DNA of 64,000 nt from Methylobacterium durans (GCF_003173715.1 NZ_CP029550.1:744001-808000); one strand, 5' to 3'; numbered from the stretch's first letter, positions 1 through 9,129 are shown. Made by a program: numbers and translations. The notes: generated by a model not told the origin, from the letters alone.

Positions 1-1425
1 AACGCGGATGCGGAGGCCGGCGAGCACAAGCTGCAGCGGACCCTGGGGCCGTGGAGCCTGATCGGCCTCGGGATCGGCGCCGTGATCGGGGCGGGCCTGT
101 TCTCGCTCACCGGCATCGCCGCGGCCGAGCATGCCGGACCGGCAGTCGTGATCTCTTTCGCCATCGCGGCAATCGGCTGCGCGTTCGCCGGCATGTGCTA
201 CAGCGAGCTCGCGGGCATGATCCCGGTGGCGGGCTCGGCCTACACCTACGCCTACGCAACGATGGGCGAGTTCGTCGCCTGGATCATCGGCTGGGACCTC
301 GTGCTCGAATACGCGGTCGGCGCCGCGACGGTGTCGGTCAGCTGGTCGAAATACGTCGTGCGCTTCCTGCACGAGTTCGGGATCGACCTGCCGGGCAACC
401 TCGTCCACTCGCCCTTCGAGACCTATCAGCTCGCGGACGGCAGCACCGCGCACGGCCTCGTCAACCTGCCGGCGATCCTCATCATCTGCGCCTGCTCCTA
501 CCTCCTGATGATCGGCATCCGGGAATCGGCGCGGGTGAACGCGGTGATCGTGATGGTGAAGCTCGCCGTCGTGGCGGCGGTGATCGGCGTCGGCGTGTTC
601 TACATCAAGCCCGCCAATTACGTGCCCTTCATCCCCGACAACACCGGGACCTTCGGCGAGTACGGCTGGAGCGGGATCATGCGTGCCGCTGGCGTGGTGT
701 TCTTCGCCTATATCGGCTTCGACGCGGTTTCGACCGCGGCGCAGGAGGCCAAGAACCCACAGCGGAACATGATGATCGGCATCCTCGGGTCGCTCGCGAT
801 CTGCACGGTCATCTACATCCTGTTCGCGGGCGTGCTCACCGGCCTCGTCCACTACGACGCGATGCGCGGCGACGCGGCGCCGGTGAACACCGCGATTGCG
901 CAGACGCCGTTTCCCTGGCTCAAGAACCTCGTGACGCTGGGCATCATCGCCGGCTTCTCGACCGTGATCCTCGTGCTGCTGCTCGGCCAGAGCCGGGTCT
1001 TCTACACGATGTCCCAGGACCGGCTGCTGCCCGGCCTGTTCTCGCGCATTCACCCGGAATGGAAGACGCCCTACCGCTCGAACCTGTTCTTCATGGTCTT
1101 CACCGGCGCCCTCGGCGGCTTCCTGCCGATCAGCCAGCTCGGCCACATGACGAGCATCGGCACCCTGCTGGCCTTCGTCCTCGTCTGCCTTGGCGTGATC
1201 ATCCTCCGGCGCACCCAGCCCGACGCGAAGCGCGAGTACCGGACGCCCCTCGTGCCGCTGGTGCCGATCCTCGGCATCGTGAGCTGCGGGGCGATGATGG
1301 TCTCCCTCGACGGCGAGACCTGGATCCGCCTGGTCGTCTGGCTCGGGATCGGGCTCGTGATCTACTTCGCCTGGAGCCGCCGCCACAGCCGCATCGGCCG
1401 CGAGGAAGCGGCCGGGAAGGCGTGA
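1..1425 (+). CDS. APC-family amino acid permease (5' truncated by window edge)
   Basis: Inner-membrane transporter of the amino acid-polyamine-organocation superfamily, closest in style to the cationic amino acid transporter (CAT/YfnA) group, which import amino acids by proton symport. The reading frame is open from base 1 (N-A-D-A-E-A-G-E-H-K-L-Q-R-T-L-G-P-W), so the true start lies upstream; 474 residues are visible, about 20 to 30 short of the usual length. The first segment carries the family glycine-rich motif G-I-G-A-V-I-G-A-G-L-F in TM1, and about 12 hydrophobic segments follow, with R-E-S-A-R-V-N after TM4 and Q-S-R-V-F-Y-T-M-S-Q-D-R-L-L-P in the loop after TM8, both typical of CAT proteins. 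Substrate cannot be read from sequence. It converges on the hydrolase gene that follows, 4 bp apart. Confidence 0.9.
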   Translation, partial: NADAEAGEHKLQRTLGPWSLIGLGIGAVIGAGLFSLTGIAAAEHAGPAVVISFAIAAIGCAFAGMCYSELAGMIPVAGSAYTYAYATMGEFVAWIIGWDLVLEYAVGAATVSVSWSKYVVRFLHEFGIDLPGNLVHSPFETYQLADGSTAHGLVNLPAILIICACSYLLMIGIRESARVNAVIVMVKLAVVAAVIGVGVFYIKPANYVPFIPDNTGTFGEYGWSGIMRAAGVVFFAYIGFDAVSTAAQEAKNPQRNMMIGILGSLAICTVIYILFAGVLTGLVHYDAMRGDAAPVNTAIAQTPFPWLKNLVTLGIIAGFSTVILVLLLGQSRVFYTMSQDRLLPGLFSRIHPEWKTPYRSNLFFMVFTGALGGFLPISQLGHMTSIGTLLAFVLVCLGVIILRRTQPDAKREYRTPLVPLVPILGIVSCGAMMVSLDGETWIRLVVWLGIGLVIYFAWSRRHSRIGREEAAGKA

Positions 1426-1429
1426 CGCG

Positions 1430-2335
1430 TCAGGCGATCGCCGCGAGCGCGAGGCCCTTGCTGCGGACCTTGCGCACCGGCGCGCCCACCTCGACCACCT
1501 GACGCTCGCGGGCGATGAAGGCGGCGGGCATCTCGGCCTGCATCTCGGCCTCGACGCTCCGCAGACGGGCGTCCGAATGGCAGGGATGCAGGTGGATGAT
1601 CCCGAGCGCCTTCACGTTCGCCGCGCGGGCGAGCTCGACGCCCTTCTGCCAGGTAGAATGGCCCCAGCCCCGGCAGGTCGGATACTCGCAATCCGTGAAC
1701 ATGCCGTCGTAGACCATCAGGTCGGCACCCGCGACGAACGCCTTGAGCGCCGGGTCGGGCCAGGGATCGCTGTGCTCGATGTCGCTGATCACGCAGAGGC
1801 GCTTGCCGCCGTGCTGGAAGCGATAGCCGACCGAGCCCTGCGGATGATTGAGGAGGATCGTGTCGACCTGCATGCCGTCCGGGAAGGTCAGCGTCTCGCC
1901 AGCCTTGAAGCCGTGGTGCTTGAGCGTACAGGGCAGCACGTCGAGTGTAACCGGGAAGAGCGGCGGCGCGAACAGGCGCCCGAGGGCTTCCTCGGCGGAC
2001 GCGCCGTCGAGATTGCCGCAATAGGTGTGGACGGTCCGTTCCGGATCGAACACCGCGGGCTTGAAGAAGGGCAGGCCGCCGGTGTGGTCGAGATGCAGGT
2101 GGCTGAACAGGAGGTCGACCGACTTCGGAAGCGTTTCCCGATGGAACTGGCCGCAATTGTACAGGCCCGATCCAGCGTCGATCAGGAACAGGCGCTCGCC
2201 GCAGCGGATCTCCAGGCACGGAGTGCTGCCGCCGAACTCGACGTAATCGGGTCCGCTGACCGGGGTGGAGCCGCGGACACCCCAGAATCGCAGCGTCAGG
2301 GCGCTGTCTGGGGTAGGACGTTTCGACATCATCAT
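1430..2335 (-). CDS. MBL-fold metallo-hydrolase
   Basis: Probable cytoplasmic metal-dependent hydrolase of the metallo-beta-lactamase fold, 301 residues. The zinc motif S-H-L-H-L-D-H lies at residues 78-84; further ligands are plausible at D-I-E-H-S-D (about 188-193) and H-L-H-P-C-H (about 248-253). The N-terminal R-F-W-G-V-R-G-S and the L-E-I-R-C-G-E-R-L-F-L-I-D-A-G-S-G stretch are the signature of the RNase Z/phosphodiesterase-like subgroup, in which some members hydrolyse cyclic nucleotides; the substrate here is unknown. Three consecutive ATG codons open the frame (2335, 2332, 2329) with no clear Shine-Dalgarno, so the start is uncertain by two residues. An 8-bp inverted repeat sits about 20 bp upstream. 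Confidence 0.85.
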   Translation of the reverse strand: MMMSKRPTPDSALTLRFWGVRGSTPVSGPDYVEFGGSTPCLEIRCGERLFLIDAGSGLYNCGQFHRETLPKSVDLLFSHLHLDHTGGLPFFKPAVFDPERTVHTYCGNLDGASAEEALGRLFAPPLFPVTLDVLPCTLKHHGFKAGETLTFPDGMQVDTILLNHPQGSVGYRFQHGGKRLCVISDIEHSDPWPDPALKAFVAGADLMVYDGMFTDCEYPTCRGWGHSTWQKGVELARAANVKALGIIHLHPCHSDARLRSVEAEMQAEMPAAFIARERQVVEVGAPVRKVRSKGLALAAIA

Positions 2336-2355
2336 CGGGGTCGTTTTACCAACTC

Positions 2356-2377
2356 TCCTGATCCCTCACGATCAGGA
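2356..2377. promoter_or_regulatory. 8-bp inverted repeat in leader of MBL hydrolase gene
   Basis: TCCTGATC (2356-2363) and GATCAGGA (2370-2377) form a perfect dyad with a 6-bp spacer, 21 bp upstream of the hydrolase start on the minus strand. It could be an operator or an mRNA hairpin. No regulator is adjacent, so function is inferred only. Confidence 0.35.
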
Positions 2378-2537
2378 CCCATTCGACGCGACGGCGTCAA
2401 TGCACTTGGACGGCTCGGCCGGCGGGTGGGTAGCGCCTCGCGCTCTCGATGCCCTTTGAGGTGGGAATTCCGGTTCGTCCCGGATGTGCGTGCGCGCACA
2501 CGACGCTGGCTCTTCATTCCGGTTTTCCCGCCTCGTC

Positions 2538-3764
2538 TCAGCGCTGCGCCAGTCGCCCGGACGCCCCGAGCGGATTGGCCATTCCCGCCCAGGCGCCGCT
2601 CGAATGACCGGCGCGATCGGCGCTCGGGGCGGCGTCGAGCGCGAGGCGGACCAGCAGGGGCAGCGTCTCCGCGTAGGTCGCGGCGACCGGTGCGAAAGGG
2701 TCCGGCGCGCGCTCGTAGGCCGCGACGAACCGGGCCGAGGCCCGATCGAACGATAGGCCGGTGCCGGGCGCGATCCAGGCGGCCCAGGTCGCTTCCGGGA
2801 TCGGCGCAGTCGGCCGGCGCGCTGGGATCACCACGACCTCCTGCCCCGCATAGGCGAGCGCTTCCGGCCGGCTGACCTCCCCGAGCGAGACGCCCTTCGA
2901 GGCGAGCGCCGCCCAGAAGGCGTTCTGCCCGCCGTCCGAATAGGTCGTCCGGACCGCCGCCGCGCCATCGTCGACGAGGGCGGCGATGCGCGCCTCCTCA
3001 GCCGCGCGCCGGATCGCGACGGCGCGTTCCTTGGCCGGATCCTTCACCGGTGCGAACGCGTAGCGGCCACCCTCGACGCTCACCTGAACCTCGTCTCCCG
3101 TCGCCTCGAACCGGTCGAAGCCTTCCTTCAACTGCCGCCAGAACGCGATGTTCGGGTCCGTGCGGTGGCGCGCCATGTTCGAGGCCGTCATCCGGAACGG
3201 GTAGGATTGAAATTGGAACGCCGCTTGCCCGCCGGCCAACGCGTCGCGGGCGATGGCGTAGATCTCGCCCACAACCTGATCGGTCATGGCGAAGCACCCC
3301 ATCGAGGAGCAGACGCCGTGGACCATCACGGCGGAGCCGGTGCCGCCATGGGCGCGGTCGAAGGCGTTGGGGTAGCCGACATCGAAGGACAGGTAGTAGC
3401 GGGAATTCGGGTTCATCTGGCCCTTGGCCACGCTGTAGAACCCTTCCGGCGTCTGCCGGTCCCCGTTCTTGCGCTTCGGCCCCAGCTGGCCGGACCAGCG
3501 GCAGATCGGAAAGGTCTTCAGGTGGACGAAGCGGCCGCCGGCCGTCTTCTTCCAGACCTCGATCTCGGATTCCTTCTTGAAGGCGCGAAACAGCACGGGC
3601 GCGGAGGCGCTGGTGCCCTTGGCGGCCATCAACGCGAGGGTCGCCGCCGGGATCGGCGCCTCGGCCTTGGCGTTCTGCGCCCGCGCATCCCCCGCATGCA
3701 GCCACACGCACAGCACGAGAAGGCTTTCGGCGCGAAGAAGCTGTCCGGCTTTGGCAGGAAGCAT
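2538..3764 (-). CDS. YafK-type L,D-transpeptidase domain protein, exported
   Basis: Periplasmic murein L,D-transpeptidase family protein (YkuD fold), 408 residues; the fold either makes non-classical peptidoglycan cross-links or, in the YafK/DpaA group, removes Braun-type lipoprotein from murein. The first 29 residues are a signal peptide ending A-R-A. The catalytic motif H-G-V-C-S-S-M-G-C-F-A-M occupies 149-160, with His149 and Cys157 as the active-site pair. Upstream F-R-A-F-K-K-E-S-E-I-E-V-W and N-G-D-R-Q-T-P-E-G-F-Y match YafK. A C-terminal part of about 150 residues has no motif I recognise. The gene lies downstream of, and on the same strand as, the degenerate ABC gene, 111 bp away. Confidence 0.88.
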   Translation of the reverse strand: MLPAKAGQLLRAESLLVLCVWLHAGDARAQNAKAEAPIPAATLALMAAKGTSASAPVLFRAFKKESEIEVWKKTAGGRFVHLKTFPICRWSGQLGPKRKNGDRQTPEGFYSVAKGQMNPNSRYYLSFDVGYPNAFDRAHGGTGSAVMVHGVCSSMGCFAMTDQVVGEIYAIARDALAGGQAAFQFQSYPFRMTASNMARHRTDPNIAFWRQLKEGFDRFEATGDEVQVSVEGGRYAFAPVKDPAKERAVAIRRAAEEARIAALVDDGAAAVRTTYSDGGQNAFWAALASKGVSLGEVSRPEALAYAGQEVVVIPARRPTAPIPEATWAAWIAPGTGLSFDRASARFVAAYERAPDPFAPVAATYAETLPLLVRLALDAAPSADRAGHSSGAWAGMANPLGASGRLAQR

Positions 3765-3875
3765 GAGCGGCCCGAGGAGACGAAGGCACCGGGCGGCCCG
3801 GCGGTGCGGCGCGAAGCGCGCACGATTCGAGAGCGTGGCGGCGCAATGCGGCGCGGTTGAGGCCGCCCGCCCACG

Positions 3876-6466
3876 TCAAATGACTGGCACGGCGGCCAAA
3901 TCCGTCCTGTGCGGCTCGTCTTCCATCGACACCGTGTTGCGGGCCATCCGCGCCACCGCGTGAAACGGGGGCAGCGCGGCGAGATCCGCGGCCTCGGGCA
4001 GGCAGACGACGAGGCCGCGGCCGGCGCGGGCGGCGCGCAGCCGGGCGAGCCGCTCGCGGAAATCCTCGGCCTTGCGCTCGTCGAGGAGGATTGCGACCAC
4101 GAGGATGTCCGGGTCCCGGATCAGGCAGCGCGCGAGGTCGATCGCGATTCGCTCGCGCGGACCGATGGCCCCTTCCCCAAGGCTGCTGCCCGTGCCTGGA
4201 AGGCCGGGCTCGACGCTGCTCTCGAGGCCGAGCCGGTAGACCGCCCGCTCCAAACCCTCGTCGGCCAGCACCTGCCGCACGAGGGCGCGCACGCGGGCCT
4301 CGGCGCCGGCCTCGCCGTAGGCGATGCGGCCGAAAAGAAGGTTCTCCTCCAGGCTCGCCGCGGAATTGACGTGGGCGGGATCGTAGAATTCCACTTGGCC
4401 CGTCAAGTGAATGGGGAGCATCGCCGCGAAGGAGCGGCGCGCCGCGACGAGACGCTCCTCGAAGGGCGGGTCGATCAGCCCGAAGCGGTGGCGCGTCTCG
4501 CTGTAGCGGAGTGACAGGCCGATGAGCCGCTCCCGGTCGCGCTGCCCGGCCGGACCGCGGCGCCAGCCGCTCGCCTCCGACTGACGGGCGACGAGATCCT
4601 CGAAATAGGCCCGCTCGGCGGCCGGGAAGAGCGAGAAGGCATCGAAGAGCGGATGGTCGTTCGGGAGGTCGGCGAAGATCTCCACCGTGCTCCGCGCGAC
4701 CTGAAGGCCGATCTCGACGAGGGGGCGGGTCAGGTCCTCCGCCTCCAGCACGGCCCGCAGGTAGGGGTGGCGGCCGAGGTTGCCTGACGCGAAGGCTGTG
4801 CCGACCGCCTCGCCGAACAGGATGTTCTCGCCCACCGTCGCCTGGTGGTTGTAGCGGTCGGGATCGAAGGGCTCGACGAGGCGCTCCGCGTTGTCTGCGG
4901 CAAGCGCCGCTCGCACGGCCTGGCGGGCGGCGACGACGGCGCCGGCGAGGTCCGGATCCGCGGCCGGATCGATGCGGCCGACGAGGCCGCGTGCGTAGAC
5001 GAAGCTGTCGAGGCCCGTGATGCGCAGCGTCTCGACGAAGACGGGCTCCTGGATCGCCGCGGCTGGGTCGGTGCCGTAGAGGATGTTCTGGCGCAGCGTG
5101 CCCTCTATGAGGATCGCCTCGCCCGACGCGAAGGCGATCCGGCGGGCGCGCTCGGCCGGGTCGAAGGTCCGCATGTCGAGCCCGTCGAAGGTGACCGAGC
5201 CGACCGTCGGCTCGAGCTGGCCCGCGAGAACGCCGGCGAGCACCCGCGCCCCGCTGCCGCGCCCGCCCGTGACGGCGGTATGCGCCGGCATCGGCAGGAC
5301 GAGATCGGCGCCGACGAGGCGCTCGCCCGAGGTCGGCTCGTAGGCGCTCACGCCCGAAAGCGCGAGCGGGCCGGCTTCCGGTACGGCGACGGGGTGGGCG
5401 GTGCCGCGCGGCCGGCGTCGCTCCAGATCGCTCAGCGCCCGCGCGATCTCGCGGAAGGCCGGAGCGACGTCGGCCCTCAGGAACCAGAGCCGGAGCGACA
5501 CCGCGACCAGCAGGGCGGCGAGGCCGAAGGCGCCGCCCGCGGCAGCGAGGGCGCCCGGCGTCACGGGCGAAGCGGGGGCGGAGCCCGGCGCCCCGCCGCC
5601 TCGCCACATGGCCGCGCCGAGCGCCAGCGCCGGCAGCAGCACGGCGAGCGCCGCGGCGGGCGCCCGCGCGTAGGCGAGGCGCGCCTCCGCCCGACCGAGC
5701 GCGCCGCGGCTCGCCACCGCCTTCGCGCGGAGCCGCGCGCGCTCCTGCGCGGCGGCCCCGTGCCTGCGCACGGCGGGGAGACGGCGCACGAGATCGACCA
5801 GGGCTCGCTCCGCGAGCCCGCTCACGTTCCGCCGCAGTGCCGCCCGAGCCCGCCCGCTCCGCAGGATGAGGGCGCCGGCGAGGCCCGAGGCGAGGAGGCC
5901 GACGACGGCGACCGGCAGGAGGCGGGGCGCCGCGAGAAGCGCCGCCAGCCCCGCCATCAGAATCGCCCCGAGCGTCAGCGCGGGAACCAGGATCCCGACC
6001 GCCAGAAGCCCATCGATCCGCCCGAGCAGGTCGCCGACGAGATGCGCGAGGTTGCGCGCCTCGTCGCGGGCGCCGACGGGCGCGTGCAGGATCGCGTCGG
6101 TCGCCGACCGGCGGAGGTGCCAGGCGGCCCGCGCCTCGGCGGAGAAGCACAGTCGCGCCACCACCCAGCCGAGAGCGGCGAGCGCGAGGGCGGTACCGGC
6201 GAGCGTCAGGAAGGCGGCAAGTTCGAGGGCGACCGGCGTCAGCGACCAGCCCTCCGCGAGCAGAACCTCGCCGCTCAGGGTCGGGATGGACAACCGGAGG
6301 TAGGGCAGGATCGCGGCCGTGTCGCGGCCCAGCGTGTCGGCGAGGTCGCGAAGGCAGAGGAGCGCTAGCGCGGCGAGCGGCCCCCGAGTCCGAGCGCGAG
6401 GGCGACCGCGGCTGCGTGGCGGCGGGGCGCCGCGCGCCACGCGTAGAGGATCGGATCGCGTTCCAT
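3876..6466 (-). CDS. Degenerate ABC transporter-like protein, apparently frameshifted near the N-terminus
   Basis: Large membrane protein related to ABC exporters. An ATG at 6466 opens M-E-R-D-P-I-L-Y-A-W-R-A-A-P-R-R and stops early (after G-L-G-G-R-S-P-R); adding one base to the five-base C run at 6381-6385 joins it to the long frame (P-L-A-A-L-A-L-L-C-L-R-D-L) running to 3876, giving about 863 residues. The N-terminal half has about six hydrophobic segments. The ATPase half is non-canonical: the Walker A position reads G-G-R-G-S-G-A-R-V with no lysine, the signature region reads L-G-E-G-A-I-G-P-R-E-R, and Walker B ends V-V-A-I-L-L-D-E-R. Three N-I/L-L-Y/F-G motifs (Q-N-I-L-Y-G, E-N-I-L-F-G, E-N-L-L-F-G) suggest repeated ATPase-like modules. 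An in-frame start further upstream at 6584 is unlikely. Catalysis is doubtful; role unknown. Confidence 0.7.
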
Positions 6467-6689
6467 CGCCGTCCGTGGATCGAGCTCGGGTCCAGGGCGG
6501 TCTTAATGGTGCAGGTGGGAGCTCGCAAAGCGCGGCGGCGCACCCGCCGGCGTTTCGAGCATCGCCTCGGTTGATCGGCATCACGCCGAGCGAAGTCGTC
6601 GCGCGGTGAAGCGCGGCGGTTGTTCGGAGGCGCCGAGACTTCTACATCTCGCTGTCCGCTGTCCTTCACCCGATCTCCGACACCCCACG

Positions 6690-7517
6690 ATGTGCGAATT
6701 GCTCGGCATGAGCGCGAACGTGCCAACCGATATCCGCTTCTCGTTTGCCGCGCTGGCGCGACGCGGCGGCGAGACCGGCCCGCACGCGGATGGCTGGGGC
6801 ATCAGCTTCTACGAGGGACGGGGCTGCCGGACCTTCCACGATCCGGAGCCGAGCGCCCGGTCGGAACTCGCCAAGCTCCTGCGCAACTACCCGATCAAGA
6901 GCCGCATCGTGGTGGCGCACGTGCGCAAGGCGAATCGCGGGCGGGTTTCGCTGGAGAACACGCATCCCTTCGCCCGCGAACTCTGGGGCCGCCGCTGGAC
7001 CTTCGCGCACAACGGGCAGTTGAAGGGCGTGAAACGGCTGCCGCTGACGGGCTTCCACCCGATCGGGACGACCGACAGCGAGCACGCCTTCTGCTGGATG
7101 ATGGGCCAGCTCCAGTGTCGCTGGCGCGCCCTGCCGAAGCCCGCCGCCCTCGACCGGGCGGTCGCCGACCTGTGTGCCGAGCTGCACGGGCGCGGCGTCT
7201 TCAACATGCTCCTGTCCGACAGCCGCTCCCTCTACGCCCATTGCGGCAAGCGCCTCTGTTACTTGACGCGCTGCGCGCCCTTCGGCACGGCGACCCTCGT
7301 CGACGAGGATTGGCGGGTCGATTTCGCGCAGGAGACGACGGAGCGCGACATCGTCACCGTGATCGCCACGCAGGCCCTGACCCGTGACGAGACCTGGACC
7401 GACCTCGACAAGGGCGACGTGCTCGTCCTGCGCGACGGCGGCATCCGCCTCATCAAGCCCGGCCACGCGCCAGCCCGCACGCTCGCGGCCCCCTTAAGCG
7501 CGCCGCACGCCTGTTGA
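6690..7517 (+). CDS. Class II glutamine amidotransferase (YafJ-like)
   Basis: Cytoplasmic N-terminal-nucleophile amidohydrolase of the class II glutamine amidotransferase group, 275 residues. The start at 6690 is chosen because it makes M-C-E-L-L-G-M-S, placing the catalytic Cys at position 2 as the family requires after Met removal; the longer frame from 6606 would bury it. Conserved substrate-pocket blocks are visible: G-G-E-T-G-P-H-A-D-G-W-G, A-H-V-R-K-A and F-A-H-N-G-Q-L, then T-D-S-E-H-A-F. There is no attached synthase domain, so its partner reaction is unknown, as for E. coli YafJ. It is transcribed toward the stress-response cluster, with 126 bp between. Confidence 0.9.
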   Translation: MCELLGMSANVPTDIRFSFAALARRGGETGPHADGWGISFYEGRGCRTFHDPEPSARSELAKLLRNYPIKSRIVVAHVRKANRGRVSLENTHPFARELWGRRWTFAHNGQLKGVKRLPLTGFHPIGTTDSEHAFCWMMGQLQCRWRALPKPAALDRAVADLCAELHGRGVFNMLLSDSRSLYAHCGKRLCYLTRCAPFGTATLVDEDWRVDFAQETTERDIVTVIATQALTRDETWTDLDKGDVLVLRDGGIRLIKPGHAPARTLAAPLSAPHAC

Positions 7518-7643
7518 TCGCCCCCGGCGCGGACCTCCGGAAGGTGCGCGCAGGGGCACGATGCGCTACAAAGACGTCAACCAGAGGCCTTCCGGACCAG
7601 GACCACCGGACGGCGCCCAAGATCAAACATTCCCAGACGAGCC

Positions 7644-8384
7644 ATGCGAAGCGACGAGATTCAGACAATCCCCGACCACCCGGACCGGGACGCGGACGCG
7701 CGGCCCAACCTGTCGGCGAGCATCCGCACCCATCTCGGCGACCACCTGCGCACCGCCTACGAGGCGATCGGACAGGCGGAGATGCCGAACCGGTTCGTGG
7801 AGCTGATCGACAAGCTCGAAGCGGCCCTGCGTGCGCAGGGCGAGGCCGTCGAGCCCGATTTCCGCGACGGGCTGCTCGCGGCCGTGCCGAGCCTGCGCGC
7901 CTTCGCGCTCTCGCTGACCTCGAATCCCGCCCGCTCGGACGATCTCGTGCAGGACACGCTGCTGAAGGGCTGGCAGCACCGGGCTCGCTTCCAGCCGGGC
8001 ACGAACCTCAATGCGTGGCTGTTCACGATCCTGCGCAATATCTTCTACTCGGATCATCGCAAGCGCGTGCGCGAGGTCGAGGATCAGGACGGCTCCTACG
8101 CCGCCCGGCTCGCGACGGCCCCGCACCAGGGCGACCGCCTCGACGTCGAGGATCTGCAGAGCGCGCTCGCCAAGCTGCCGCCGGACCAGCGCGAGGCCCT
8201 CGTCCTCGTCGGCGCGGAGGGCGTCTCCTACGAGGAGGCGGCGACCATCATGGGCTGCAAGGTCGGGACGGTGAAGAGCCGCGTCAGCCGCGCGCGCGGT
8301 CGTCTCGCGGAGCTTCTCGGCTACGACGAAGAGGATCTCGGCTCCGACCGGTTCATCCAGTCGGCGATGCCGAAGGAGGCCTGA
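7644..8384 (+). CDS. NepR-EcfG fusion: anti-sigma domain joined to an ECF general-stress sigma factor
   Basis: Alphaproteobacterial general-stress-response regulator, 246 residues. Residues 77-142 are sigma region 2 (S-L-R-A-F-A-L-S-L-T then A-W-L-F-T-I-L-R-N-I-F-Y-S) and 170-225 region 4 (L-P-P-D-Q-R-E-A-L-V-L-V-G-A-E-G, then G-T-V-K-S-R-V-S-R-A), closely matching EcfG. Ahead of it, residues 26-59 (H-L-G-D-H-L-R-T-A-Y-E through M-P-N-R-F-V-E-L-I-D-K-L) match the NepR anti-sigma core, normally a separate small protein encoded just upstream. The frame is continuous from the ATG at 7644. In known systems phosphorylated PhyR sequesters NepR to free EcfG; here inhibitor and sigma factor are covalently joined. 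Multiple EcfG and NepR paralogues are known in Methylobacterium; phyR is not in this window. Confidence 0.88.
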   Translation: MRSDEIQTIPDHPDRDADARPNLSASIRTHLGDHLRTAYEAIGQAEMPNRFVELIDKLEAALRAQGEAVEPDFRDGLLAAVPSLRAFALSLTSNPARSDDLVQDTLLKGWQHRARFQPGTNLNAWLFTILRNIFYSDHRKRVREVEDQDGSYAARLATAPHQGDRLDVEDLQSALAKLPPDQREALVLVGAEGVSYEEAATIMGCKVGTVKSRVSRARGRLAELLGYDEEDLGSDRFIQSAMPKEA

Positions 8385-8534
8385 ACGCGGCCCGCGGATC
8401 GGCTTGACCAAATTTTAGGCATAGGAAATTTCGACGCATCCCTTTCGAAGGATCGCGCGTTACCGGCCCAAGCTCCGCTGTGCAGACGGGTTCGTACCCT
8501 GGCGCGGCGGTCCCTTGGAAACGGAGAGTTTTCT

Positions 8535-8948
8535 ATGAACGTCAAGACCCTTCTCGCGGCTTCCGCGATCGCCCTCGCGCTGCCGATGGCGGCCCAGGCC
8601 CAGGGCCTCGTGCGCGGTGCCGAGCAGGGCGCTCGCGACGGCGGCGACGCGGCGGGCCCGGTGGGTGCGATCGTCGGTGGTGCGGTCGGTGCCGCGACGG
8701 GCACGGTCGGCGGCATCCTCGGTGTCGATGACCGTCCGCGCTTCCGCAGCTACGTCAACGAGCGTCGCGTCCGCTCCTACGATTACGATGGACGCGTGGC
8801 GGTCGGCACCACGCTGCCGAGCAGCGGCGTGACCTACTACGAGGTGCCGGACGATTATCGCGTGAAGCCCGGCTACCGCTATACGGTCGTGAACGATCGC
8901 CCGGTGCTGGTCGATCGCGGCCACCGCATCGTCGAAGTCATCGACTGA
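8535..8948 (+). CDS. DUF1236 secreted protein
   Basis: Small exported protein of 137 residues. A signal peptide ends at about residue 22 (P-M-A-A-Q-A). A glycine/alanine-rich stretch (A-G-P-V-G-A-I-V-G-G-A-V-G-A-A-T-G) resembling glycine-zipper segments follows, then the C-terminal DUF1236 module: L-P-S-S-G-V-T-Y-Y-E-V-P, Y-R-Y-T-V-V-N-D-R-P-V-L-V and H-R-I-V-E-V-I-D. The family is common in Rhizobiales and its function is unknown; location should be periplasmic or surface. The ribosome-binding site is G-A-G-A about 7 bp upstream. It lies between the two NepR-bearing genes, so control by the stress response is plausible, but no good EcfG promoter is visible ahead of it. A hairpin terminator follows. 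Confidence 0.88.
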   Translation: MNVKTLLAASAIALALPMAAQAQGLVRGAEQGARDGGDAAGPVGAIVGGAVGAATGTVGGILGVDDRPRFRSYVNERRVRSYDYDGRVAVGTTLPSSGVTYYEVPDDYRVKPGYRYTVVNDRPVLVDRGHRIVEVID

Positions 8949-8986
8949 CCGGATCGCGGCGCCCACCGGGCGCCGTCCGGACTGGA

Positions 8987-9021
8987 GGCCCCGGCGCGCC
9001 GCGCCGGGGCCTTCGTCGTTT
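8987..9021 (+). terminator. Rho-independent-type terminator after DUF1236 gene
   Basis: A 10-bp stem GGCCCCGGCG/CGCCGGGGCC with a 5-base loop (8987-9011) is followed by TTCGTCGTTT. It starts 38 bp after the stop codon of the DUF1236 gene and separates it from the NepR-like gene. Confidence 0.75.
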
Positions 9022-9073
9022 ACACGAGGCCGTGAGCAGAGGCTCGGTCTGAGCTTTTCTTTGTCGCCGCTGC

Positions 9074-9099
9074 GCAACGCCTGACCTTGCCGACACGTT
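9074..9099 (+). promoter_or_regulatory. EcfG-like promoter of the second nepR-like gene
   Basis: GCAAC (9074-9078), a 17-bp spacer and CGTT (9096-9099) match the EcfG consensus GGAAC-N16/17-CGTT with one mismatch. It lies 30 bp ahead of the start at 9130. Feedback expression of nepR by EcfG is known in the family. Confidence 0.5.
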
Positions 9100-9129
9100 T
9101 CTGTCGTCAAGTAACGGGAGATCCAGACG

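Noticed and set aside
8403..8432. Sigma-70 promoter of the DUF1236 gene (TTGACC)
   Set aside because: A -35-like TTGACC is present but no acceptable -10 hexamer lies 16 to 18 bp downstream.
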